This document shows, piece by piece, positions 1 to 9,420 of a stretch of 64,000 bases of DNA. The notes under the pieces were generated by a model. The model was not told where the DNA came from, searched no databases, and saw nothing but the letters and a program-made list of their open reading frames with translations. A program made the translations under genes and the position numbers. Within the stretch, counting starts at the first letter, position 1; each line of letters starts with the position of its first letter. Source of the stretch: Cryptomeria japonica. Its lineage: Eukaryota > Streptophyta > Pinopsida > Cupressales > Cupressaceae. The stretch lies in NCBI RefSeq assembly GCF_030272615.1, contig NC_081408.1:60596114-60660113 (forward strand), in the 5' to 3' direction.

Positions 1-1090
1 TGAGCAAGTTTCAATAGATTTTGAAGACAGTTTTCAAATTTTAACTTGTATTTTTCTCATTTTTGGAGCAGCAGTCCATACCAAATGGATTGACCTTGCT
101 ACTATTTTTTCATGGTTTTTTGGTGTATGATATCGTATTTCTCATAAGGTGTTTGTAATTTCTTTTATTGTAGGTTGAAGTGTGTTTACAAATTTGTTTT
201 TCTCTCGGCTTAAGAAAGGGTTCAAGAGCCCAATCATGGTTCCAAATTGATATCCCTTGAGTTTTGCTCAATAACCCTTGGGATTCAAGTTATGGAACCC
301 TTGTACAGTGTATATATTCTTTGTAATGGCCTATAATATGTTTGGAAGTAAAATTCCATCATTTCCTAGGTGAGCTCAGTCATAGCCCAGTTAGGAAAAT
401 GATTGAAAATGTTGCATATGCTTGCAGGGATGAGAAGTTGTGAATGTGCCAAGTGTTTGGAATAGAAGTGTGATGTAGGGTAGAGCATAAGTGAAGAGGT
501 GGAGGAGTGATAGTGCATAGAAGCCACTAAAATCCTTTGAAGAAGGCTTCTAATTTCAAAACCCTCAAAAGTGCCATTTTTGGGATCCATACCAATACAG
601 AAAGACCTGATTGTCTCACCTAGTGGATCCAAAAGTTTGTCCAAAAGTGTACTCATATCACCAAAGATGTTGGGAGGTCCTTTGAGTTATTTTTTAATAA
701 TTTCCCAAAATTCGGCAAGGTAGGGCTAATTAGGGCTCTAGGGCTACTAGGCCTAGAAAATAGGAGAAAGAGCGAGTGATGAGAAAATGATGACAAGCCT
801 ATTGAAGAACCTTTTGAAAGGAGTTGAAAAAAATATGGAATACCCCCTACAACCCCTACAAGTACATGTTAGAGGTTTGGAAAGCTTAATGGTTGGATTT
901 ACATTTGTGAATCTCAATCATGCTTGAAGCAACTATTTAGCACAAATTGATAGGGAGAACTCCAAGAGAGTTTGAATGCTTGATTTGTTAAAAGACAATG
1001 AAGAGTGATAGGAGCCCACTAAAACATCATTCAACTACCCATTGAACAAGGTGAAACTCTCCTTAAGACCCTCTCCCTATCACCCCACAT
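1..1090. other. Leading segment without recognised gene
   Basis: This stretch is AT-rich and has no reading frame resembling a known family. By position it may hold the distal gag or 5' region of the Ty3/gypsy element that becomes recognisable at about 1.1 kb, or another insertion in it. I see no LTR boundary, primer site or promoter that I would defend. Confidence 0.5.
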
Positions 1091-1543
1091 TGGTTATCCT
1101 TTTCTAAAAATGATGAGGAATCCTTGGAACACCCCCATAATGCTCTACTACATATTGAAATCACCTTTCATAAAAACCATATTAAATGCACATTAATTAA
1201 TGGTGGACATGGCTTGAAAATTTGTGCATTATCTTTAATAAAGGCTTTGGGATATTCAGAGAATGCAGTGGATCCAAAGAAGAAAATAACTATCAAGGCT
1301 TATGATGAGGAAGAGTGTTCTTCTAAAGGGACTATGGTGTTACCAATCAAAATAGGACAAGTGGAAAAATATATATTGTGCCAAGTTCTAGACTTGAATT
1401 TATCTTATAATATTCTTCTAGAAAGATCATGGATTCATGACATGCAAGCCATTCCTTCTACCTATCATCAATGTGTAAAATTTTCTCATAATGGACAAGA
1501 AATCACTATAGTATCAAACTCTAGTAAATATTGCAATAATTAG
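1091..1543 (+). pseudogene. Ty3/gypsy aspartic protease remnant (element C)
   Basis: A 140-residue open frame covers the retropepsin fold of a Ty3/gypsy Pol. The flap and C-terminal part reads YNILLERSWIHDMQAIPSTY, matching the plant pattern YNILLGRPWIH..AIPSTYHQ. The active-site loop reads LINGGHGLKI where the family has D-G-G, so the catalytic aspartate is an asparagine (AAT for GAT). The conserved Gly of LLGR is also Glu. The frame closes at 1543 and the G-patch segment starts about 200 bases later. With the catalytic Asp missing, the protease should be inactive. The coding identity is secure and the left limit is approximate. Confidence 0.85.
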
Positions 1544-1743
1544 AAACCAGCACAAGGATACAACACTTCCATATAGCAGAGAAGCAGTTTGTCCCACTAA
1601 ATAAACTCAAGAAAAATTATGGGAAACCTTTGAGAAAAATCTCAAATTAAATGATGAAGGAATGGGAAAGTACTCTTTACCACTTTCACCTAAGTTATAT
1701 GGAAAACCTACAAATGCTCAACCACGGATCCCACAAAAATTAA

Positions 1744-2064
1744 TTGAAATGTTTGTCGGAGCATTTGTTAGAGGAGAACATTTGTGCAGAGGAAACCAAA
1801 GACAAGGACATTCTTAGTTGGTTGTACAAAGATGAAAATGAAACCATAGCAATAGCTGCAGAAGATAATACTCCCACAGGACAATATGGCAATGGTCAAA
1901 AGATCATGCAAAAGATGGGATATGAAGGAAAAGGACCAATTGGCAAGCAACAAGAAGATATTTACCAACACATTTGTCCTCATACACAATCTAAGAAAGA
2001 TAAATCAGGACTTGGGTTTTCTAAATCAATGAAAAGGCACCATGATTATCAACATCCAAAGTGA
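1744..2064 (+). pseudogene. G-patch domain segment downstream of the protease (element C)
   Basis: The 106-residue frame contains a glycine-rich module at about residues 50-95: GQKIMQKMGYEGKGPIGKQQ, then GLGF about 25 residues later. That is the G-patch pattern (G-x2-hh-x3-G-ahh-G-x-GLG). G-patches are nucleic-acid-binding and helicase-activating modules. Some retroelements carry one just after protease, and betaretroviruses are the best-known case. Its position between protease and the linker to RT fits a Pol module rather than a captured host gene. An in-frame stop closes it. Identity rests on pattern recognition, not on a profile search. Confidence 0.75.
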
Positions 2065-3335
2065 TGAAAGAAAGAAATCCTTAAAGAAGAAGCATGGCAA
2101 GAATAGCTACATCAGGCAACAAAAACAATAGCTAACAAATAGAATCAAGAAGAATATGAGAAACAACAGGAAGAACTTGCTATCAAAAGAGAAGAAGAAT
2201 CTTGGAAACACATTCAAGGAATACAAGCAAACATGGAACCTGATCAAGATATTCTAGAAGCAGTGAAAAAATAGATGGAGAAAATCAAAGAACTCTTCTT
2301 AGCATATAACATTCTTGTCAGGTATAGTGGTGTGATTCTAGACAATGATTTAGAAAAAAAATCAAACGAATATGAATGGGGTCCAAATCCATCATCCAAT
2401 GTATCAAGTGAAGAAAATTATGAGGAACAAGCTGCTATTATAGGCAAGGAGACACTCTTCACAAAAAAAATAATAGAGCCAGAAAGAAGACAAGAAGAAA
2501 TCAAAATTCAGAGGAAAGAAGCATATGCAAGACAACAAAGGAAAGAGAATGAGAAAGATAAAGAAGTGACAACATAGGAAACACAAAATATCATATTTAT
2601 ATCAAATATTGAGCAAGAGATACCAAGGTATTGAAGAACTAATAGAAAGTCAAGTAGGAATGACTATTAGTCCAGAAGAAGTTGAGTTCAAAAAAAGGCA
2701 GAGGCTAACAAAGAAAACAGTGACAAAACCATCTATATCATGTGCACAAGTGTGTCAATTTCAAGCCACAAATGAATCTGATGAAATTTACCAAGAGGGA
2801 ACCTATAGTATCAAAGATGTATGTGTTGATATAATCCATTCATTTGAGGGACACACGTTAGATGATGAGTCACTTGAGAACAAATCACAAAATACCAGTC
2901 TTGATTTTGTTAGAGCTAATTGGAGAGCACTTGGGAGAGATTATCATCAATAGAGTTATATCTATGATATAACCTACTCAACACCAAACTATGACTATTA
3001 TTTCATGAACCTTGAGATACCCAATTATAACGATGACTATGACCTGCCCATGCTTCATCTAGAACTGATTGATTGTGATAACCTAGAAAACCCTGAATTG
3101 GATGTTTTTTCCAATGATCATGACTTAGTCGTATATCTTAATGTCATTGAACCAATAAAACCTAAGACATATTCCACTGGTGAATCGAATAACACTTCTT
3201 GCAGTCAGAAGAGTGCCTAACTTTCTACTAGCAAAATTGAAATAAAACAAGGCAAAAGACCTAGTGCTAAAAACCATTTCATGACAACACTAGATCAATC
3301 AAGAGGAAAAATAAAGGACGTATTTAACAATAAAA
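2065..3335 (+). pseudogene. Charged linker between G-patch and RT (element C), decayed
   Basis: Open stretches at 2275-2577, 2609-2953 and 3005-3220 encode Lys/Glu/Gln-rich, probably helical sequence and then acidic sequence with Asp/Glu/Asn clusters. They are separated by stops, several of them TAG where Gln (CAG) would suit. The last residues before the copia A insertion join the segment resuming at 20229 (NLLKALEDGKFDTLP), which leads into RT. I recognise no catalytic domain. This is probably the long disordered region that separates protease from RT in such elements. Confidence 0.6.
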
Positions 3336-4532
3336 TGATAGTTCTGATACTTAATATAAGTACAGATCCAATAGCCAACAAGATGAGAGGGGGGGGGGGG
3401 TGAAGCATACAAACTTAATCTTCCATAAAAACATCAAATTCAACCTCGGTAACATATACTTCAGTAATATAACCAAAACTGCTAAACATACAAACTCAAA
3501 AGCATATAAACATCATAAACCTCATAACACTAGATTTAATGTGGAAACTCAAATAGGGAAAAACCACTGTGGGATTTCGGACCCACTAAGAAATATACTC
3601 TTCTAGAGTATGCTCGGTTAAAAGCAAATCCTGTTAAAGATTACAAACACATTGCTAGATGTGACCCGATTAAGGGATTTCCCTCAGATCTGTTAGGATC
3701 TTCACCTTGTTAGAAGTGACCTTGTTAAAGGATTTCAAACACTCAATCAAAATGTCACCTTGCTAGAGGGTTTTACAAATAAGACTGTTAAGTCCACTCA
3801 GTTAAGAGATTTTCTGTCACTTTCACAAAATAACAGTATTAAAAATCTATCTGCAACTTCACATCTAAAATGCTAAAGTAGATTCTTATTTGTTCAATAC
3901 AATCTAGACATAGAACTAATCTTGTCCATCTGTTGGGTTTCTATACTCTATTATTCAAACAGGTCTTCAAGCTTCTGTGCTCGGTAATCACTATGTAGCA
4001 TCCCTGTGCATACACTTGCCCGCATGCATTGTTTATCAACAGTTCCCTATTTATAAACAATTAGCTAACCGCTTAATCTCCTTGATCACATTTCCCATGA
4101 TCAATGATAGCTATCAGATCTTCATGCTTGACCAGGTTCAATGCATCTTTCGATCTGAAAACATTTTACCTCACCTTGGAACTTGCATATATTTCTTGGA
4201 ACTTGTGCTCGGATATTGCGACTCAATCTAAACTATAGATCTTCCTACCGATCTTCCATAGCCATAGATTCTTAACAAACTATATTTATGGCATACCAAT
4301 CATTTAATCAGTTCTAGCTCATCAGTTTCCTTCATTAAATAATGCATGTAAACATTTAATGTATTCTATTATAGCTCGGTTACAACTCAATTACAACTCG
4401 GTAAATACTAAACTTCACACGGTAGACATTCCGCCTTCATTAACCGATAGTGATAACCTTAGGATTTACCGACTAGGTTCCTTGCTTGGTAACATAGTAT
4501 AGTATTAACCTTACAATTTACAACATATGTAT
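3336..4532 (-). repeat. 3' LTR of copia A, outer part
   Basis: This sequence is collinear with 18680 onward, both opening TGATAGTTCTGATACTT. It breaks off inside the target duplication TGTAT (4528-4532) of giant solo LTR 1 and resumes at 13735. Without the insertion the LTR is about 1.46 kb, against 1.54 kb for the 5' copy. A G-run of 13 lies at about 3389, against 7 Gs in the other LTR. Confidence 0.92.
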
Positions 4533-5401
4533 TGTCATGCCCAAACTTTTGGGAAAAACACAACCAACAATTTTTTTTTTAAAACACTAAATTACATGTA
4601 ACCTTTGCTTAATGAGTTGATACATCTTAACAAGTTGTTCCAAACAAATTCTTAATTGATATTATATATTACAATAACTACTATTGTCAAGTAGGACGGA
4701 TGAATCTATAAGGGAATATTAAATTCACTTAAGAGCCCCCTTTTTATTTCAGTTGGGCTTCTTAGTACTTAATTAGAACCATTTCTACTAAATAGACATT
4801 AATATAAATACTTGGTTCAATATCAATTATTTAATAACCATCAAGTCCCCATCGTCCTGTTAATACATCCTTTCTTAATAATTTAATTTAAATGTGGAAT
4901 ATTAAAAGAATTATCATTATTATTAATATTTTATTTCCTCAATTTTAACCCATAACTTATTTCAAATCAACTCTCTAAACAAATTGATGAGGTACGATTT
5001 GTTTCCAATAATCATTTATTGCTTTAAGGAACTAATTAAATTTATTCCTAGCTCTTAGATTATAAATGTCTATCATTAATTAAAATGTGATTAATTTTAT
5101 CTGACTAAAGGGTTTGAATAAGTTCATAATGATATTCATCCTATAAGGTTTAATCTCACAAACCTATATTTAGTATAAATTTCCAAGTAGTAATAAGATC
5201 TAGAAACATCCTTTTGTTTCATACCCTTATGTTTAACAATAACCCCTAATAAAATATTAGATCTATCGTTTGTTCTTAAACAAAATTATTATTAAATGTC
5301 TAAAGTAAAATAAACATTAATATATAATAAGTTGTAATAATTCTTTAATATATAATTAAATTATATATATTTTTCCTTAAACAAATATTGGTACAATTGA
5401 C

Positions 5402-5481
5402 CCAATTCGCTCATATCATTTTAACACACACACACACTCTCTCTCTCTATATATATATATATGTATGTATGTATGTATGTA
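5402..5481. repeat. Compound microsatellite (AC, CT, AT, GTAT)
   Basis: Consecutive runs of AC, CT, AT and GTAT units lie inside giant solo LTR 1, about 250 bp before its GC-rich hairpin array. They are likely to vary in length. Confidence 0.9.
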
Positions 5482-5727
5482 TTTTAAATATATTTCACAT
5501 TATATAAAACAACCATGAAAACCCTAATTTTATTAATAGAAACATAGAGCCCCTTTTTATTTCATTCATTCTTCATTGTCCATAATACCCTAGCCTTAAC
5601 TGATTAGGGTTTTATATTTTATTGCAACTGGATTTGTGCAGAGGCTACGAGCGGCGGCCTTGGCATTCAGGCGGGGTTTTATGGAGAGCATGGGGAAGGC
5701 AAGCGGCGGCGACCCCGGGTGCGCCAC

Positions 5728-5880
5728 TCACTGTGGACTCCCACAGTGGCGGCGACCACTGTAGACGCCCACAGTGGCGGCCCTTGGGCCATCCACTGTG
5801 GGACGCCACAGTGGCGCCGTCCACTATGCGATGCATAGTGGTTCGGCCCTCCCGCCATCCACTGTGCTTAGCACAGTGGC
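5728..5880. repeat. Tandem array of five short hairpins in giant LTR 1
   Basis: Five inverted repeats follow one another in a GC-rich island. CACTGTGG pairs with CCACAGTG (5729-5748, 4-nt loop). CCACTGT pairs with ACAGTGG (5756-5777, 8-nt loop). CCACTGTGG pairs with CCACAGTGG (5793-5814, loop GACG). CCACTATGC pairs with GCATAGTGG (5821-5841, loop GAT). CCACTGTGC pairs with GCACAGTGG (5859-5879, loop TTA). Starts are spaced 28, 37, 28 and 38 bases, so the array is built from roughly 65-base double units. Where arms differ between units, both arms change together. A TATA-like box follows at 5919. Confidence 0.92.
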
Positions 5881-5918
5881 TCGGCCAAACCCTTATTTTA
5901 TTTTTTTTGTTTATTTAG

Positions 5919-5926
5919 TATAAAAG
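5919..5926 (+). promoter_or_regulatory. Candidate TATA box of giant LTR 1
   Basis: TATAAAAG lies 39 bases downstream of the last hairpin, in otherwise T-rich DNA. The same arrangement (hairpin array, then a TATA-like box) occurs in solo LTR 2. A + strand LTR promoter is inferred from this only, and the surrounding AT richness lowers confidence. Confidence 0.4.
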
Positions 5927-6041
5927 AAACTATATATATATATTAACAAAAATATTTTTTTTTTTTTTTGTTTATTATATATATTTTCTATTTTTTTTAA
6001 GAAATGATCTCCTTTACACATTAATGTAGCATGCACAATTT

Positions 6042-6090
<49 letters not shown>

Positions 6091-7171
6091 AACCAGGGCA
6101 AAAACTTTCTATGCAATATATATATATACAAGAATTTTTATTCAGAAGCATATTTAACAGATTAGATGATTTCTTCAGATATAAATCATTGTATTTATTT
6201 CCTCTTATCAAGGTCCTAGTTGCTAAAAGGAAATAGGTAGGTTATTTGGATATTGTCATGCCCAAACTTTTGGGCGCAAATGAAATAAATTTTTTTTTGA
6301 ATCGTAATCTAATAAAACTAAGTTTGCTAAATAACGCATTAACACAACACCAAATTTGCTAAAAGATTCGAACTAATAAGTTTAGTCTTAACTATGTTAT
6401 TGAATTAATCTAACAATTAAATCGGTTAGGCGAAAATATTCTAGAATTTTTAAAAAAGTATTAATTCTCCAAGAGAGTTATTATTTTATCTCTTAAATTA
6501 ATAAATATAGACTCAATTACACAAAAGCTCCCAATTAAATTGGCAAGAGATATTCTAATCTCAAATAACCTTTTAATTACTCGAAGCATCAATTATATTA
6601 AAACTTGTATTTAGACTATTACAACCTAGCATTAAATAAGTGATAAATATAAAGCATTTAAAATTCACCTAGGGGTTAAAATGACCTCAGAAGTTTTAGC
6701 TTTATAAACTCTTAATGTTGACCAAATCAATAAACCCCTAAGGCCAAAATATTAGCAAGGCACTCATTCATACAGATTAATAAATTAAGACCCTTTAGTT
6801 TACAATTTAAACCCATTGATATATATATATATTCTTTTACATTCTTATAAGCTTTTACATAGCATCTATGCAATATAAAACTATATTCCTAATTAAGAGA
6901 ATGCCTTAACTAAGTTCACTATTATGTAAATATAATTAAAGTATTCATCTATTAGTGCTCATATAAAATTTATTAACTTTAAAGAATTTAATTGTAAACT
7001 ATTAATGTTCTAAAAAAGATACGTGGGATACCCTATTCAAATTTGAATAGGGTTCCCCCCCCCCCTTTTCTTTTTATTCCTCTTATTTCTTTTTTTTTAT
7101 TTCAAGTGAACCCTAAGTTTCTTTTTGATAACTACCCACACATATTTTTTAAAACACACTATATTGTGTTT

Positions 7172-7200
7172 TGCCCTAACCCGAAATTTGGGTTAGGGCA
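7172..7200. repeat. Perfect 11-bp inverted repeat with telomere-like arms
   Basis: TGCCCTAACCC is followed by the loop GAAATTT and then GGGTTAGGGCA, a perfect 11-bp stem. The arms contain one CCCTAA and one TTAGGG unit. It lies just upstream of the GC-rich hairpin island of solo LTR 2 and has no obvious counterpart in solo LTR 1. Confidence 0.9.
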
Positions 7201-7320
7201 TGTGTGTCTATGTGTGTTTTGTGCAGGGGCAAGAGGGTCGACGGCCATGGAAGGAGGAGCAAAGTTTACCTAGGGCACGAGGGGCGGTGTATGTGCAGGG
7301 GGGAACTGCGGGGGTTAGAC

Positions 7321-7520
7321 CACCGCAGTGGTGCCTAGGCACCACTACAGGTTGCGCCATGCAACGGCGTTGTGGCGTCTCTACGAGACGCGGCCCGCAG
7401 TGGCTGCCAAGGCTGCCCCTGCGGTCCACAACCCGCAGCGGCGCCGTGGGCACCTCTGTGTGCCTCGGCCCACAGTGGCACCTCGATGCCTCTATGGGTC
7501 GTGGCCCATAGGGGCTCCTG
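7321..7520. repeat. Hairpin array in giant LTR 2
   Basis: This is the positional counterpart of the array at 5728-5880, with mostly different primary sequence. GTGGTGCCTAGGCACCAC (7328-7345) is a perfect 18-base palindrome. GTTGC/GCAAC (7351-7365), GCGTCTC/GAGACGC (7375-7391, loop TAC), CTGCGG/CCGCAG (7419-7438) and GGCAC/GTGCC (7449-7464) follow. The last is an 11-bp stem with one G-T pair (7488-7498 with 7505-7515). The island is GC-rich in an otherwise AT-rich element. Confidence 0.85.
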
Positions 7521-7569
7521 TGCCGCCCAGGCCTCCCGCTCGGGGAGAGATTCAATGCAAATTTTTTTT

Positions 7570-7577
7570 TATAAATT
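7570..7577 (+). promoter_or_regulatory. Weak TATA-like box of giant LTR 2
   Basis: TATAAATT lies about 50 bases after the hairpin array, matching the position of TATAAAAG in solo LTR 1. The low-complexity A/T surroundings make this a weak call, supported mainly by the matching position. Confidence 0.3.
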
Positions 7578-7603
7578 TAAAAAAAAATAAAAAATTAAAA
7601 CAG

Positions 7604-7606
<3 letters not shown>

Positions 7607-7640
<34 letters not shown>
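7607..7640. repeat. (AT)n microsatellite
   Basis: An uninterrupted AT dinucleotide run lies inside giant solo LTR 2. A similar run lies in solo LTR 1 at about 6045-6085. Confidence 0.9.
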
Positions 7641-7641
<1 letters not shown>

Positions 7642-7733
7642 TTCTGGAGTTATGATGGTAAGAGGAAAGATAAGTTTACCTAACAGTGACATTATTATAT
7701 ATTTTTTTTAATAACAAGATTAGTATTATCATA

Positions 7734-7735
<2 letters not shown>

Positions 7736-7782
<47 letters not shown>

Positions 7783-7942
7783 TGTATATATACATATATA
7801 TATACATATATGTACATATATATACATATATACATATATGTATATATACATATATATATACATATATGTACATATATATACATATATATGTATATATATG
7901 TATATATACATATATACATATATGTATATATATATATATATA
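7736..7942. repeat. AT/AC-rich compound microsatellite of about 200 bp
   Basis: The block consists of TATATA runs punctuated by ACATATATGTA motifs, so it is internally palindromic on several scales. It produces long Ile/Tyr open frames in all directions, which are not genes. It lies in solo LTR 2 downstream of the hairpin array. Confidence 0.95.
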
Positions 7943-8889
7943 GCTGTAAAAATAAACACACTTTAGCTTGCTGTAAATTTTCTTATTCATTTTTTTTTTA
8001 TAAGTTATAAATATATGAGAATGTTCTAAAATTTATCCTATTTCATTAATACCACAAATCCTAATCTAACCATTTCTTTTTCTTTTTTTTCTGCACATTA
8101 ACCCTAGCTTAGAGGGAATATACTATATTTTCATTGTTAAGACAATTTTGTAACTATTTCATTTTTTTTTTAAAACACAAACAACAAGCTAGTAGATTTA
8201 CAATAATGCATTGCTCTCCTTTTTTTTTAATCTAATGCTAACTTTGGAAATAGATGACTATTTAATCTTAAATACATTTTCTGCAATAGATAAGTGACAG
8301 AATGAAATAACTAGATTTTATATTCTGCAATGAATCAAAATGACAGAATGTAGTAAATTTTAATAGCAACTACAATAGCCTAGAAACATTTAAAATCAAC
8401 TTAGAGATAGATACATTAAACCTATTTAACATAATTTGTGTTTGTATTTAACTCAAAAGGTCTATATGCATGCTTTTCCCATTTCCATAATTTTATTTAC
8501 ATGAGGGAATAAAATAAAAGAACTTTAAATTTCCAAAAAATAACATGAATGCAACAACTTTATTTTTGGTAACTATAGGACTTAATAAAACTTATACATT
8601 TCATTTTTTGCAAAAATAACTAAGTAGAATAATGCATTTCCTTAAGTATATTTAGAATACAATGTAGATAGCATTACAAATGGGTTAGAAACCCTACTAT
8701 TCTCTCCTTTCCATTGAATGAGAACTTAAAATAAAATACATACATTTCTTTGCTTTCGGAAAAATAAATACAACATTTGGCTTTTCTTTACAAAGCTACA
8801 ACATAAATACATCTTCTTTTTTCCTAATCTTTTCTGCAACTCAAGTAAAAACCAGCAACTTATATCTTTCTTTTTTCCTTCCCATCCCA

Positions 8890-9420
8890 AGAAACCTGCA
8901 AATAAAACATAAGGCTTGACCATGGAGTGCTCACCTCCCAGCCTAGGCTTACTTGAAGCCACCCCTGAGCTTGGAGAACCAAGCACTAGACGGGTTACAC
9001 ACAAAAAAACCACAACAAGCAAAGGGGTAAACACACAACAAACATTTTTCCCAACCAAGGCTACACTTCACCACAACTTGTGATGATTTTCCATGGGTGG
9101 AAGTGGACCAAATACCATTGGGGAGACTGCAAGCATGGAACATCTCAAGCCACCTCATGGCAACCAAATACAACACAAATACCTCCCTACATCCTTATGC
9201 CCCCCCAAAGGCCTATAAGCCATATCATCTCTCCTTATGACCCCCAAATGCATAAACAAGGCTATGCAGCAAGGGCCACAAAGAACACCCTTGAGATCAC
9301 TCTCCATAAAGGAGAGACTCTCACCCAAGGCTATCAAACTTCTTCCACCCCAAGACCATCCTACTCTCCCAAGAGTAGAAGGCCTTGGACACTCCCAATA
9401 CAAGAAAAAGCATAAAAAGA
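8890..9420. repeat. Block shared by the two giant LTRs, copy in LTR 2
   Basis: From ACCATGGAGTGCTCACCTCC onward the sequence is collinear with about 11678-12140 in solo LTR 1, with scattered substitutions and indels. This is the best conserved portion visible by eye and shows that both giant LTRs are one family. No open frame is conserved between the two copies, so coding is unlikely. Confidence 0.85.

Noticed and set aside
366-656. 96-residue minus-strand frame
   Set aside because: It is short and isolated, with no motif, and no supporting signal around it.
5728-5880. CRISPR-like array
   Set aside because: Units are palindromes with variable arms and short irregular spacers in a plant LTR. 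There are no constant repeats with unique spacers and no cas genes.
5622-5918. Arg/Pro-rich open frames over the GC island of giant LTR 1
   Set aside because: They result from GC-rich hairpin repeats. The sister island gives unrelated peptides, so no protein is conserved.
7172-7200. Interstitial telomeric repeat
   Set aside because: There is only one unit per arm in inverted orientation, so it is not a telomere array.
7676-8010. Long Ile/Tyr-rich open frames on both strands
   Set aside because: They are translations of the AT/AC microsatellite and appear in several frames at once. This is composition, not coding.
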